A stretch of DNA of 64,000 nt from Planctomycetota bacterium (GCA_003696675.1 RFGH01000074.1:107170-171169); one strand, 5' to 3'. Counted from the stretch's first letter, positions 1 to 9,868 are shown. The notes: generated from the letters alone by a model not told the origin. Translations and numbers: made by a program.

Positions 1-782
1 AGTGAAGCCAGGCTACGCCGGACCATCAGATCCCCGGCCGATCCGTCCGCGTCATTCGGCATGGCGTCGAGAAATGCCGCCGCATCGCTCGAAGAGAGCG
101 TCGTTCGGCCGCACAAACGCTCGAAGAGATCGCTGATTCCTCGGGAAAACTGCCGCGTGTAGACCACTTGCCCGCCGATCGTCAAAACTCCGATCGTCGA
201 GGACCACCCCACCTGCACAACGGCGTGGACCGACTCGGGCTCCGCCGCGAGCAGAGGGCCGAAGGTACGGCAAAGGCCCCACTCCGCAAGATCGACACCG
301 ACGACCCTGAGCCCGATCGCTTCCAGGCTCGCGATGCGAGATTCGAGTTGCGTGCGATCGCAGGCGACAGCCACGCCCTGTTCACCACGCCCGCGGCTAG
401 GTAGATACCACGCCGCCAGTTCGAACGAACTCGGATCGCAACGTTTGGCTCGTCCGACCTCCGCCTTGGCGATCGCGTCAACCGGTGCCTTGCCGTCTCG
501 CGAAGGAAGGTCAATGAGATGTGTCGAGCATGCCTCGCGCGGGGCGGCGATGGTGACCCGATCACCGCTAAATCCACGCCGGAACAGCGTGCCAGCCAAA
601 GCCTCGACATCGATCGATGCGAGCTTGGTCCATGACTCGATCGGACCTCGGCGGGGGATGACCGCCGACCGGAAGATCTCGAACTGGTCGGGCGTGCCGA
701 TGACCTGGACCATTCGGATCTCGGCCGGAGAGAGATCCAGACCGATCGGCGAAACCCGGCGTGAGCTCGGCGGTCGTTTCAC
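1..782 (-). CDS. PilM-like actin-fold pilus assembly protein, partial (C-terminus off left edge)
   Basis: The minus-strand frame starting at a GTG at 782 stays open to base 1, giving about 260 residues with no stop, so the C-terminal part lies outside the window. The start overlaps the stop of the upstream GspF gene by four bases (GTGA), which fixes it and implies translational coupling. Near the N-terminus the stretch PIGLDLSPAEIRMVQVIG resembles the first phosphate-binding strand of PilM/GspL ATPases (GxDxG..xIKxVxL), and a second strand pair around residues 180-200 fits the same actin-like fold. PilM is the cytoplasmic partner that links the pilus ATPase/platform to PilN and PilO. Its place after GspE and GspF supports the call. 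Similarity is moderate, and a divergent GspL cytoplasmic domain is the alternative. Confidence 0.7.
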   Translation of the reverse strand, partial: MKRPPSSRRVSPIGLDLSPAEIRMVQVIGTPDQFEIFRSAVIPRRGPIESWTKLASIDVEALAGTLFRRGFSGDRVTIAAPREACSTHLIDLPSRDGKAPVDAIAKAEVGRAKRCDPSSFELAAWYLPSRGRGEQGVAVACDRTQLESRIASLEAIGLRVVGVDLAEWGLCRTFGPLLAAEPESVHAVVQVGWSSTIGVLTIGGQVVYTRQFSRGISDLFERLCGRTTLSSSDAAAFLDAMPNDADGSAGDLMVRRSLAS

Positions 783-2008
783 GCACCACCTCCGGCGCTG
801 GCGGTCAGATCAAACAGGGGAAGGAACATGCTGACCGCGACGAACGCGACCAGCCCGCCGAGCACAATCATGATGAGCGGCTCTAGAAGACTTGACAGTG
901 ACTTGACCGTCGACTGATTCTCCTCGTCCAGATAATCGGCGATATGCACAAAGACTTCCGAAAGCCGCCCGGACTGTTCCCCGTTTCGCACCGCTTGGGC
1001 CGCCGATGGAACAAATACCTTGGTCTCGATGAGGGCCATGCTCACCGGCTCACCCTTGGTGACGAGTTTTTCGGCTCTGTCCAGCATTTCGACGAAACGG
1101 TGATTCGAGGTTGATCGCCTGGTCAAATCGATCGCTTCGAGCATCGGGACCTTGGCGGCTAGCAGCGTGCCCATCAGGCGTGCGATCCGAGCCGTTCCGA
1201 ACGATCGAACAACATCGCCGACCTTGGGCAGAGCGAGCAAGATGTCATCCACGACCCGGCGTCCACCAGGCGTCCTGATGTACCAAACCACAGCCACGAT
1301 CGCCCCCGCACAGCACGGGACGACCACCATCCACCAGCTCATGACGCCTTCCGAGATCGCGACGAGCATCTTGGTGGTCGCCGGGAGAGGTGTATCAAGT
1401 GTCTCGAACAGACCGGAGAATCGCGGCAGAACAACGCCCAGCATCAGCCCAAGAACTATCAGGCAGATCGCGGTCAGCAGGATGGGATACGCCATCGCTC
1501 CAATAATGCTCGATCGAACCTGGGCCTCACGGCGAGTGAGCATCGCCAGCCGCTGGAGCATGGTGTCCAACTGGCCGGAGGACTCTCCGGCCGCCACCAA
1601 CGAGACAAACACGGAGTCGAAGACATCAGACCGATGCGCAAGCGCCTCTGCGAAGGAGTCGCCCTCTTCCAGCCCACGCCTCACGGCCGCTACCACAGAC
1701 CGCCAGCCGTCATTCGCGGCCTGCTTCTCGAGCGCGAAGATGGCATCCGCGATCGGTGTCCCGGTCGAGATCAGCACCGACAACTCTCGAGCAAAGAGCG
1801 CCACCTGTTTGCGACTGGCCCCGCGTGGGGAGCGTCTCTTTGCGGCCGCTGCGGCCCGCTCGGCCTTTGCTTCGTCGGCGGGCTTGAGGTCGGTCACAAA
1901 CACACCCTGACGCCGCAACTTTTCGACTGCTTCCTCGGGCGTGGACACCTTCACGACACCCTTTACAGGTTCGCCGCCCTTGTTGTACCCTGAGTAGGCG
2001 AAGCTCAT
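779..2008 (-). CDS. Type II secretion/type IV pilus platform protein, GspF/PilC family
   Basis: Inner-membrane platform protein of 409 residues, the usual size for GspF. The N-terminus (FAYSGYNKGGEPVKGVV) is the typical opening of the family. Two T2SSF repeats follow, each with the pattern in which a cytoplasmic four-helix bundle ends in a hydrophobic helix: SIIGAMAYPILLTAICLIVL near residue 165 and SLLEPLIMIVLGGLVAFVAV near the C-terminus, with a third membrane helix near residue 220. It couples the GspE ATPase to pseudopilin insertion. The ATG overlaps the stop of gspE by four bases (2005-2008) and the downstream pilM-like gene overlaps its own stop. It is clearly a different copy from the platform protein at 35693-36973. 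Confidence 0.93.
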   Translation of the reverse strand: MSFAYSGYNKGGEPVKGVVKVSTPEEAVEKLRRQGVFVTDLKPADEAKAERAAAAAKRRSPRGASRKQVALFARELSVLISTGTPIADAIFALEKQAANDGWRSVVAAVRRGLEEGDSFAEALAHRSDVFDSVFVSLVAAGESSGQLDTMLQRLAMLTRREAQVRSSIIGAMAYPILLTAICLIVLGLMLGVVLPRFSGLFETLDTPLPATTKMLVAISEGVMSWWMVVVPCCAGAIVAVVWYIRTPGGRRVVDDILLALPKVGDVVRSFGTARIARLMGTLLAAKVPMLEAIDLTRRSTSNHRFVEMLDRAEKLVTKGEPVSMALIETKVFVPSAAQAVRNGEQSGRLSEVFVHIADYLDEENQSTVKSLSSLLEPLIMIVLGGLVAFVAVSMFLPLFDLTASAGGGA

Positions 2009-3840
2009 GCCGCGTCCCTCGCTTTCGCCGCCGGTTTATCCCAGACTTGGGAATCAGGCTTGCCGGGTGCAGGCGATTCCTCGTCGTTATGGGTAACGCG
2101 GATAACTTCCTCGAGACTGGTGACCAAGTCGAGGGCGAGCCGAACCCCCTCCTCCCGGAGCGAGAGCTGACCGCATTGCCGGTGCTTCTCGCGAAGCTCA
2201 TGAGACGGCGCGCCTGCGTAGATCATCCGCCTGATCTCAGGGGTGACCTCCAGCAGCTCATAGATACCTACCCGACCCCGGAATCCGGTGTCGTGGCAAT
2301 CTCCGCATTCACCACCCTTGCGGAACGCTCGACCAGCCATGCCGGACAGACCAGCATCCTTAAGAACCTGCTCGGACGGGTAGTACTTCATGGTGCAGGA
2401 CGGGCAGATGGTCCTGGCCAGGCGCTGGGCCACGACACCGTTCAGTGCCGCGCTGAGCAGATACGGCTCCACGCCCATGTCGACCAGTCGGGCCACCGCA
2501 CCGGGCGCATCGTTGGTGTGCAGTGTCGCAAGCACACCGTGACCGGTCAGAGCGGCCTGCACCGCGACGCGCGCCGTCTCCTCGTCACGAATCTCGCCCA
2601 CCATGATGATGTCAGGGTCCTGACGGAGGATCGAGCGGAGCGTCCGGGCGAAGGTCAACCCGATCGCCTCATGCACCTGGATCTGATTGACCATGTCGAG
2701 CTGATACTCGACAGGATCCTCGACCGTCACGATGTTGTGCTCGGGACTGCGGAGCAGATCGAGCGCCGAGTACAGCGTCGTGGTCTTACCCGACCCCGTG
2801 GGACCGGTCACCAGCACCAGCCCGTGCGGCTGGCGGAGAATCCGCTTGAAGGTGTCCAGGGCCTCGGTGCGGAACCCCAAATCCTCCATGCGGACGTGGA
2901 GATTCTGCTTGTCCAGAATTCGGATCACCAGCTTCTCACCGAGCAGCGTCGGAATACTCGAGACACGCAGATCGATCTCGCGACCCTCGGCGACAATCCT
3001 CACACGCCCCTCTTGAGGAAGTCGCTTCTCGGCGATGTCCATCTTCCCGATGATTTTCACTCGCGATACGATCGCCGCATGGATGCCCGGTGGCGGCTTC
3101 ATCAGATCGCGCAGCGAGCCGTCGATACGATACCTGACCCGGGTCCCACGCCTGTCCGGTTCGATATGAATGTCGGACGCTTTGTCTTTGACGGCGGTCA
3201 GCAACGCCACATTGACAAGATTGACAATTGGCGAACCTTCGACCATCTGATCGAGATCCGTCGAAGGACCGTCATCGACACGCTCCCGCTCGACAACCTC
3301 GACATCGCTCTCGGTCAGGCTAGTCAGGAATGCGTCGACATCAACATCCCCGCCCGCATACTTCTTGATGAACTCAAGAATGTTCTGCTCGAGTGCAAGC
3401 ACGGGCCTGATCTCCATGCCCGTCAGCTCGCGGAGGCGGTCGATCGTCGGCAGACTCTGCGGCTCGGCCATCGCGACCGTCAGCGTGCCGTGAACTCGGA
3501 ACATCGGAATCGCGACCAGACGCTCGGCCTCCTCCGCGCCGATCAGCTGCAGTAGCGCCGGATCGATCAACCCGTGCCGCAACAAAACACCCTTGACCCC
3601 CAGACTCTTGGCCAGCGATCGAACAAGATTGGCCCCTGAGATCACGCCCTGCTCGACCAGCATCTCGCCAAGTTTCGAACCGGTCGATCGCTGCTCAGCC
3701 AGCGCCTTTGAAAGCTGATCCTCACTGATCAGCCCCTCGCTGAGCAGCACCTCCCCCACCATGCGGGGCCGGACCGACCGCCGCGACCGTGCCGCGGACG
3801 ACTCGCCGGATCCGGACTGGTCGGGGGGGGGTTGGGTCAC
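2005..3840 (-). CDS. Type II secretion/type IV pilus assembly ATPase, GspE/PilB family (copy 1)
   Basis: Cytoplasmic hexameric ATPase powering pseudopilus or pilus assembly, 611 residues. An MshEN-type N-terminal domain (MVGEVLLSEGLISEDQLSKA) is followed by the secretion ATPase core: Walker A GPTGSGKTTT, the Asp box, Walker B region IMVGEIRDEETA and the His box LATLHTNDAPG. Near the C-terminus two CxxC pairs (CPSC and CGDC) form the zinc-binding loop typical of GspE; the two other assembly ATPases in this window lack them. The start is GTG at 3840, overlapping the STAS gene stop by four bases (GTGA). It sits between a regulatory STAS protein and the platform gene, so regulation and the motor are co-translated. 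Confidence 0.95.
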   Translation of the reverse strand: MTQPPPDQSGSGESSAARSRRSVRPRMVGEVLLSEGLISEDQLSKALAEQRSTGSKLGEMLVEQGVISGANLVRSLAKSLGVKGVLLRHGLIDPALLQLIGAEEAERLVAIPMFRVHGTLTVAMAEPQSLPTIDRLRELTGMEIRPVLALEQNILEFIKKYAGGDVDVDAFLTSLTESDVEVVERERVDDGPSTDLDQMVEGSPIVNLVNVALLTAVKDKASDIHIEPDRRGTRVRYRIDGSLRDLMKPPPGIHAAIVSRVKIIGKMDIAEKRLPQEGRVRIVAEGREIDLRVSSIPTLLGEKLVIRILDKQNLHVRMEDLGFRTEALDTFKRILRQPHGLVLVTGPTGSGKTTTLYSALDLLRSPEHNIVTVEDPVEYQLDMVNQIQVHEAIGLTFARTLRSILRQDPDIIMVGEIRDEETARVAVQAALTGHGVLATLHTNDAPGAVARLVDMGVEPYLLSAALNGVVAQRLARTICPSCTMKYYPSEQVLKDAGLSGMAGRAFRKGGECGDCHDTGFRGRVGIYELLEVTPEIRRMIYAGAPSHELREKHRQCGQLSLREEGVRLALDLVTSLEEVIRVTHNDEESPAPGKPDSQVWDKPAAKARDAA

Positions 3841-4175
3841 AGGAAGCTCCTCACAGCGCTCTGCACATCCTCGTGCAGCGTGAACATCGGGAGGGTCTCC
3901 GTCACACTCAGAACCTCGCGCAGCGCCTCACCGATGCCGCACAGGCAAAGACTCCGCCCGCCGGCCGAGAGTTCAGAAGTCAGATCCACCAGTGCTTCAA
4001 GCCCATTGCTGTCGACGAACGGCATGTCAGAAACATCCATCACGAAGCGACCCAAGGTCCGACCGAGCGTCTCGAACCCCTCCTTGCGGAGCAGCTGAGC
4101 GTCAGCCTCGTTGCTGACTGCGCCACGCGGGCGAAGCACCGTGATGGCACCATGTTTGTGCTGTTCGATACGCAT
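3837..4175 (-). CDS. STAS-domain protein, anti-sigma-factor antagonist type
   Basis: A 112-residue single STAS domain. The reading frame extends further upstream, but I start at the ATG at 4175 because a GAGG ribosome-binding site lies just ahead of it and the longer form would overlap the kinase gene. The key loop reads FVDSNGLEALVDL, matching the DSxGL motif whose serine is phosphorylated in SpoIIAA/RsbV-type antagonists. The gene lies 10 bases after a membrane histidine kinase and overlaps the GspE ATPase gene by four bases, so it may tune that motor or act in partner switching. No cognate anti-sigma kinase (RsbW type) is visible in the window. Function within the operon is inferred. Confidence 0.85.
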   Translation of the reverse strand: MRIEQHKHGAITVLRPRGAVSNEADAQLLRKEGFETLGRTLGRFVMDVSDMPFVDSNGLEALVDLTSELSAGGRSLCLCGIGEALREVLSVTETLPMFTLHEDVQSAVRSFL

Positions 4176-4185
4176 CGGTGTTCCC

Positions 4186-6021
4186 TCAGGCAGCCCGGTT
4201 GGTGGCGGCCACGGACGCATCACCACACGGCAGTGTCAGCGTGAATGTGCTCCCGTGATCGATCTGGGACTCAACATGGATGTCACCTCCATGCAGACGG
4301 GCAATTTCACGAGCGAGGGCCAGTCCGAGTCCCGAACCCGTGACATGCGCGATCCGCCGATCCTGCGCGCGGTAGAAGCGATCGAAGATTCGCTCGCACT
4401 CGTCAGGGTCGATCCCGATCCCGGTGTCGGAGATCGCCACCGTCATCCCCCCCTGCTCAGGTGCATCCACTCTGACGGTCACCTTGCCGCCCGGCGGGGT
4501 GTACTTCAGCGCATTGCCGAGCAGATTGTGCAACGCTTGGCCCAGGCGATCCCGATCCGCTTGGATCACAGGCATCTTGGGCGGCAAATCAAAGAGCAGC
4601 TCGATCGACTTCTCCGCAGCCTGAGCCGCATAATCGTTGCGGAGATCTTCGAACAAGGCATCGGTACGAACATCGCCCGGCCTGATTTTCAATGATCCCG
4701 CCTCGATCTCCGCAACCGACAACATGTCCGACACGATCCGCTCCAAACGCCTCGACTCAGAGTTGATCACATTGAGTGCTTGCGCACGCATCTGCGGGTC
4801 GTCTTCCCCATCGTCCAAAGCCTGCTCGACATACAGTCGTATGTTCGTCAGCGGTGTCCGCAGCTCATGAGTCGCCTGCGCGATAAACGCGTTACGCGAG
4901 CGGTCCGAAAGTCGCTGCTGGGTAATGTCCTCAACAAACACACTCGCCAGTCGCCCGATCCCGGCATCGATCGATCGGACGGTAATCCGCAGCTCGGAGT
5001 CGGGCTCCTTGCCGGGCTCGCCACGGGCGATCTCGACTATCCGCCGTCCCTGAATCTCGCCAGCCAACGCCGAGCTGATGAGCGTTCGGACCGTGTCCTC
5101 GGCGAACATCGCGTTGATCTCGAGTCGCTTGTCGGCCGCCTTCGGAAGCCCTAGCAGCACGCAAGCCGCGCCGTTGCGGTAGAGAACACCGCCATCCGAG
5201 TCGACGATAATCAACCCCTGCGCCAGCCCGTCGCAAGCCTCTGCCAAGCCCGCCGAATCCGCGGAGTCCCCGCCGAGATGCTCGAGCACGGCACGCTCGG
5301 CAAGCTTCGCAAGTAGCTCACCCCGTTCGTCCATCAACCGGTTCCAAGCCTGGGCAACCGGACCGCAATCCTCGGCCACACGCAGAACCGCCGGATCGCG
5401 TTCGCCCGCGCTCGCGGCGTGGAGTGCCGATGCGACGATTTCGACCTCGCGGAACGCACCACGGTTCAGCCGAAAGATTGCAACGAGCCCGCCCGCGAAT
5501 ACCGCCGGAAAAATCAATGCCGGCACAAAGACCGAGGTGAACGGCCCCCGTGTGTCAGCCCGCGGCGTGACGACGACGACACCGGCACCGCGGGACGGTA
5601 CCACAAAGCTCGCCGAGGCTGATCCGCCCTCAGACCGATCCCCCACCATCGCCTCGCCCCAGGCTTCTGGAAGCGTCATCACCGTGATCTCGGTCGCATC
5701 GGTCGATGCGATCACCCCGAGCCCCGGCAGTTCCACGCGGCACTCGGCAACCCCGTCCAGTGAAGAAACATCGATCATCAGACGCCGGAGTCCCGCAACA
5801 TCCGACCCGCGAAGCAACATGTCGGCCTGGGCCGCGAGCAGATGGGCAAGGTCTTCTGCGGATCGCTGGGAGGCTTGCTGGGCGGACCTCGACAGCACCC
5901 GCCCGCCCCACAGGACGCTTGTGACGACGCACCCAACGCCCAACATCAGCACCACGGTAAGCAAGCCACGCTCGCCGCCGAACCGTGCCCTAAGACCTTT
6001 GAATACGCCCGCTCTGGTCAT
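4186..6021 (-). CDS. Membrane sensor histidine kinase with extracytoplasmic and PAS-like domains
   Basis: A 611-residue hybrid-free sensor kinase. Membrane helices lie at about residues 19-40 and 161-184, bounding a roughly 120-residue extracytoplasmic sensor domain. A HAMP-like linker and a PAS-like domain (DGLAQGLIIVDSDGGVLYRN) follow. The phospho-acceptor is His385 in THELRTPLTN; the ATPase domain has the N box (HNLLGNALKYTPPGG), DTGIGI and GSGLGLALAREI boxes. There is no receiver domain and no adjacent response regulator. The downstream neighbour, 10 bases away, is a STAS protein followed by GspE, so the signal may feed into the secretion motor. This resembles PhoR/ResE-type kinases; the ligand is unknown. 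Confidence 0.93.
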   Translation of the reverse strand: MTRAGVFKGLRARFGGERGLLTVVLMLGVGCVVTSVLWGGRVLSRSAQQASQRSAEDLAHLLAAQADMLLRGSDVAGLRRLMIDVSSLDGVAECRVELPGLGVIASTDATEITVMTLPEAWGEAMVGDRSEGGSASASFVVPSRGAGVVVVTPRADTRGPFTSVFVPALIFPAVFAGGLVAIFRLNRGAFREVEIVASALHAASAGERDPAVLRVAEDCGPVAQAWNRLMDERGELLAKLAERAVLEHLGGDSADSAGLAEACDGLAQGLIIVDSDGGVLYRNGAACVLLGLPKAADKRLEINAMFAEDTVRTLISSALAGEIQGRRIVEIARGEPGKEPDSELRITVRSIDAGIGRLASVFVEDITQQRLSDRSRNAFIAQATHELRTPLTNIRLYVEQALDDGEDDPQMRAQALNVINSESRRLERIVSDMLSVAEIEAGSLKIRPGDVRTDALFEDLRNDYAAQAAEKSIELLFDLPPKMPVIQADRDRLGQALHNLLGNALKYTPPGGKVTVRVDAPEQGGMTVAISDTGIGIDPDECERIFDRFYRAQDRRIAHVTGSGLGLALAREIARLHGGDIHVESQIDHGSTFTLTLPCGDASVAATNRAA

Positions 6022-6127
6022 CGTGGCCCCGATCGCGAGAAAACAAGGTTCCGGCGGGGCTATCGGTCATCAAACGCACCGGATGAACCCAGTTCGCGGA
6101 CTGCAAGAGTTATCGGACCGAACGAAA

Positions 6128-6152
6128 CGACCCCCGCTTTCGCAGGGGTCGC
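6128..6152 (-). terminator. Hairpin terminator after tRNA-Tyr
   Basis: An inverted repeat with a GC-rich stem (CGACCCC / GGGGGTCG on the minus strand) and a short loop, followed on the minus strand by TTTCG. It lies about 8 bases past the 3' end of tRNA-Tyr, the expected place for an intrinsic terminator. The U-run is short, so efficiency is uncertain. Confidence 0.65.
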
Positions 6153-6159
6153 AGTCGAG

Positions 6160-6241
6160 TGGGCGCGGCTGGATTCGAACCAGCGAAGGCATTGCCAGCA
6201 GATTTACAGTCTGCCCCCTTTGGCCACTTGGGTACACGCCC
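6160..6241 (-). tRNA. tRNA-Tyr (anticodon GTA)
   Basis: An 82-base class II tRNA on the minus strand. The acceptor stem GGGCGTG pairs with CGCGCCC (one G-T pair), with discriminator A. The anticodon stem GCAGA/TCTGC encloses loop CTGTAAA, giving anticodon GTA. A long variable arm follows, as expected for tyrosine tRNA, and the T loop is TTCGAAT. CCA is not encoded. Confidence 0.97.
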
Positions 6242-6524
6242 GAGGGTCCCGACGCCGAACCGCCGGGCTGCAACAGTATCCCACCGCACCCGGACCGGCA
6301 ACCCGGCACGCGAAGGGGCCAGTTTCCCCCCCGAGTGTGGGGTGAGACCCTACCCGAGCGTCGGGAACTGCACGCGGCACCCGAATACGGGAGCCAATGA
6401 GATGTTCCCCGCAAACTTTGAGCCTCATCCGCCCGATGGCGGGCACGAGATCCCCATGCCCCGACGCGACCGCCCCGGTGGACGGGGTCCGGACGCCCGG
6501 ACGAACACACACGGAGAACCCAAC

Positions 6525-7712
6525 ATGCTCACCCCCCGCTCCCTCCGCGCTCTCGCATCCCTGGCACTGCTGGCCGGCACTGCGTTCCCCGCATTGGCCG
6601 GCGACCCCGGCGTCTCGACGGACAAGATCCTGCTCGGCCAGGCATGCGCCCTCAAGGGCCAGGCCAGCTCCTTGGGCAAGGGGATGCGGGCGGGCCTCAA
6701 CGCGTACTTCAACCGGGTCAACAAAGCCGGCGGCATCAACGGCCGCATCATCGAGCTCAAGTCGCTGGACGACGGGTATGAGCCCGACCAGAGCAAAAAG
6801 GTCACCGAGGTCCTCATTGACAAGATTGGCGTTTTCTCGCTGATCGGCGCGGTGGGCACCCCCACCAGCAGCGTCACCGTTCCGATGGCGAAGGAAGCCG
6901 GCGTCCCCTTCATCGCCCCCTTCACCGGCGCGGGCTTCCTCCGTGATACCACCCAGAATAGCCATGTCGTCAATGTCCGCGCCAGCTATGACCAGGAGAT
7001 GGAACGGCTCGCCCAGTACCTCGTGGATCAGAACGGGCTCAAGAACATCGCCTGTTTCTATCAGAACGACGGCTACGGCAAGGTCGGTCTTGCGGGCATC
7101 GAAAAGGCCCTCGCCGCTCGCGGCATGAAGCTGGTCTCCACCGGCACCTACGAGCGGAACACGGTGGCGATCGCCAGCGGCCTGAACGATGTAGCAGCCG
7201 GGAACCCCGACGCCGTCGTCATGGTGGGCGCATACTCCGGCTGCGCCGAGTTTATCAAGGCCGCGAAGAGCCATGACTCGCTCAAGAATGCAGTGTTCTG
7301 CAACATCTCTTTCGTCGGGACGGACGCCCTTCAGAAGGCGCTTGGCTCGGCCGGCGAAGGCGTGATCATCTCGCAGGTCGTCCCCTTCCCCTGGGACACC
7401 TCACTCCCGATCGTGGCCGACTTCCACGAGGATATGAAGGCCGCCGGTGAAACTCAGGAGATCGGCTTCATCAGCCTAGAGGGCTACATCGCGGGCCGCA
7501 TGTTCTGTGACGCGCTCGCCAAGGCCGGTGCTGAGCCCACCCGCGAGGGGCTGCTCAACGCCTTCCACTCCATGAGCAGCGTCGACTACGGCGGCATCAC
7601 CCTGACCTTTGGCCAGGATGACAACCAGGGCCTGGATCAGGTGTTCCTGACCCGCCTGACCGCCACCGGCGTCGAGCCGATCGGTTCTGGCTTCGCGAAT
7701 GTCTCTGAGTGA
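6525..7712 (+). CDS. Periplasmic branched-chain amino-acid-type substrate-binding protein (LivK-like), orphan
   Basis: A 395-residue type I periplasmic binding protein (Peripla_BP_6 family). The start at 6525 follows a GGAG ribosome-binding site; a longer open frame runs back across tRNA-Tyr and is not real. A Sec signal peptide (LRALASLALLAGTAFPALAG) precedes the mature domain, which opens with the family hallmark ILLGQACALKGQASSLGKGM. No permease or ATPase gene of the Liv type is nearby. Instead a chemoreceptor gene follows 84 bases downstream on the same strand, so the protein may bind a ligand and present it to that receptor instead of serving transport. The ligand is not predictable from the sequence. 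Confidence 0.88.
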   Translation: MLTPRSLRALASLALLAGTAFPALAGDPGVSTDKILLGQACALKGQASSLGKGMRAGLNAYFNRVNKAGGINGRIIELKSLDDGYEPDQSKKVTEVLIDKIGVFSLIGAVGTPTSSVTVPMAKEAGVPFIAPFTGAGFLRDTTQNSHVVNVRASYDQEMERLAQYLVDQNGLKNIACFYQNDGYGKVGLAGIEKALAARGMKLVSTGTYERNTVAIASGLNDVAAGNPDAVVMVGAYSGCAEFIKAAKSHDSLKNAVFCNISFVGTDALQKALGSAGEGVIISQVVPFPWDTSLPIVADFHEDMKAAGETQEIGFISLEGYIAGRMFCDALAKAGAEPTREGLLNAFHSMSSVDYGGITLTFGQDDNQGLDQVFLTRLTATGVEPIGSGFANVSE

Positions 7713-7796
7713 CCAGCCTCTTCGAGGGGAGATGCTCGGAAGGGCATCCCCCCGCTTCATTCACCGTCTGTGCGACTCCGCGAGAGGGCATCGAGC

Positions 7797-9836
7797 ATGA
7801 TCCGATTCAGAAGTATCCAGACCAAGATCGCTCTACTGGCCGGCGGAAGCCTCGTGCTCACCGCGGGCATCATCGGCACCAGCTCATTTTTCATGCTCAA
7901 GAACTCCGCCAGCGAAGCCGCTTGGGCGGCTGTTCGTGGCGAGGCGGCGGAGCAGGCCGGCGAGATCGGCTCGACGCTCGGCCGCTCGCTCAGCACCGCC
8001 GAGTCGCTCGCCAACACCCTCGCAGGAGTCAAGGACCCCGAGATCGAGCTGGCGATGTCGCGCGAGTCGGCCTTGGCCGTGCTGCGATCCGTTCTGGCCA
8101 AAGACCCTGCTCTCCAGGGTGTCTACACCGCCTGGGAGCCGAACGCGTTCGACGATCTCGATCTGGCCTACGAGGGCGTCGACGGTCACGACGCCACGGG
8201 TCGTTTCATCCCGTACGCCTTCCGCGACGGGTCCGGCGGCATCGCCCTGCGTCCCATCGAGTCGGTTGACGGCACCTCGCTGACGCCGTCCGGCTTCCGC
8301 GCCGGCGAAGCGTATCTCGCCGCCCGTGAGACCATGGCCCCCGTCGTTCTGCCGCCCATGACCCCGCCGGGAAGCGATAAGCCGGTGGTTTCGATCGCGG
8401 CGCCGATCGCGGTCGGAGACACCTTCTACGGCATCGTTGGCATCGATCTGCCGCTGGCGTTCATCGAACAAACGATTGCCGCCGCACCAGAGCGCAACCC
8501 CGGCGCCGAAGCGATCGTGATCGCCCCTGGCGGCCGCATCGCAGGCTGGACCGACCATCCGAGTGTGTTCGGCAAGACGATCGAAGAATCCGACGAGACG
8601 CTTGCAAAGCTCTACGCGGACGCCGTGGAGCAGAAGCACGCAATCGCCGCCGACAACGGGTACATGAGCAGCCTCCAGGCCATCTCCCTGCCCGGCGTCG
8701 CCGAACCCTGGGTCGTCGGAACACGCATCCCGGAAGCCGCAGCACTCGCGGGTGTTACCAAAGCCCTCCGCACGCAGTTTCTTATGAGCGCCGGCCTGGT
8801 CGCATTCGGACTGGTCGCGGTCATTCTCGCGGCACGCTCCGTGGCCCGCCCCATCGGCTCGGCCGCCAACGCCCTCCGCGACATCGCACAGGGCGACGGG
8901 GACCTGACCCGCCGCCTGCCCGTAAGCGGGCAGGACGAACTGGCCGACCTCGCCTCCGCTTTCAACTCATTCGCGGAACGCATCCAGCTTCTGGTGGCGG
9001 ATGTTCGCTCCGTCATACAGACTGTGTCGGGCGTAGCGGGCCAGCTCGTCGAATCGAGCGAGGAAACCCTCCACGACATGGAGAACCAGCGGCAACAGTC
9101 GTTCCAGATCAGCGCAGCCATCGAAGAAATGGCCGCCTCGTTCAACGAAGTATCCGAGAAAGCCAGCCTCACACGCGAACGGTCGGCGCAGGCCGGCGAA
9201 CTGGCGGTGGCCGGCAGCGAAGCCGTCTCAAACACCGTCGCGAGCATCGACTCGATCCGCTCGACTGTCGGGGTAGCGATGGAGGCCGTCAATGAGCTCG
9301 GCCGCAGCAGCGATCAGATCGGTGAGATCATCGCGATGATCAATGACATTGCCGATCAGACCAATCTGCTCGCGCTCAACGCCGCGATCGAAGCGGCCCG
9401 CGCCGGCGAGCACGGCCGCGGCTTCGCAGTCGTCGCCGACGAAGTCCGCAAACTCGCCGAACGCACCCAAGCGGCCACAAGCCAGGTCGGAAGCGTCATC
9501 CAGACGATTCAGTCGAACACCTCGCAGGCCGTGGGATTGATGAAAGACAGCTCGGGACAGGTCGAATCCGGAGTCAATACAGCTCGCAGCGCCGGCAACA
9601 CCCTCGATCAAATCGTCAGCAGCAGCAGCGAGGTCGATTCGATGATTCAGGGCATCACCGCCACCTTCGCGGAGCAGGCCGCGGCCAGCCGCAGCGTCTC
9701 CGAGGCCATGGACCAGATCAGCAAGCTGACCGAGAAGACTACAGATCTGAGCAAGATCTCGGCCGAGCGATCGAGCGAACTGAGCAGCAGCGTCGAGCGT
9801 CTGCAGTCGCTGATCGGTGCGTTCCGTATCGATTGA
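7797..9836 (+). CDS. Methyl-accepting chemotaxis protein with Cache-type sensor domain
   Basis: A 679-residue chemoreceptor. I start at the ATG at 7797, which has a GAGAGGG box ahead of it. A first membrane helix (about residues 10-32) precedes a periplasmic dCache-like domain of about 300 residues, recognisable by [21 protein letters not shown], and a second helix ([19 protein letters not shown]). HAMP ([20 protein letters not shown]) and the signalling hairpin follow; its conserved tip reads [20 protein letters not shown]. There is no C-terminal CheR-binding pentapeptide. The neighbouring orphan binding protein may be its partner. No che genes are in the window. Confidence 0.94.
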   Translation: MIRFRSIQTKIALLAGGSLVLTAGIIGTSSFFMLKNSASEAAWAAVRGEAAEQAGEIGSTLGRSLSTAESLANTLAGVKDPEIELAMSRESALAVLRSVLAKDPALQGVYTAWEPNAFDDLDLAYEGVDGHDATGRFIPYAFRDGSGGIALRPIESVDGTSLTPSGFRAGEAYLAARETMAPVVLPPMTPPGSDKPVVSIAAPIAVGDTFYGIVGIDLPLAFIEQTIAAAPERNPGAEAIVIAPGGRIAGWTDHPSVFGKTIEESDETLAKLYADAVEQKHAIAADNGYMSSLQAISLPGVAEPWVVGTRIPEAAALAGVTKALRTQFLMSAGLVAFGLVAVILAARSVARPIGSAANALRDIAQGDGDLTRRLPVSGQDELADLASAFNSFAERIQLLVADVRSVIQTVSGVAGQLVESSEETLHDMENQRQQSFQISAAIEEMAASFNEVSEKASLTRERSAQAGELAVAGSEAVSNTVASIDSIRSTVGVAMEAVNELGRSSDQIGEIIAMINDIADQTNLLALNAAIEAARAGEHGRGFAVVADEVRKLAERTQAATSQVGSVIQTIQSNTSQAVGLMKDSSGQVESGVNTARSAGNTLDQIVSSSSEVDSMIQGITATFAEQAAASRSVSEAMDQISKLTEKTTDLSKISAERSSELSSSVERLQSLIGAFRID

Positions 9837-9868
9837 GCACCGAGGGTCCGAGCTCCCACCACCACACC

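Noticed and set aside
568-789. Small minus-strand frame at the left end as an alternative to the PilM-like gene
   Set aside because: The frame starting at 782 is open to the edge and has PilM-type sequence; the small frame has none.
2047-3555. Long plus-strand open frame opposite the GspE gene
   Set aside because: Antisense shadow: the minus-strand frame has all ATPase motifs.
6159-6524. Upstream extension of the LivK-like protein across tRNA-Tyr
   Set aside because: The frame only reads through the antisense of tRNA-Tyr; a signal peptide and ribosome-binding site mark 6525 as the start. I see no other gene in the 283 bases between.
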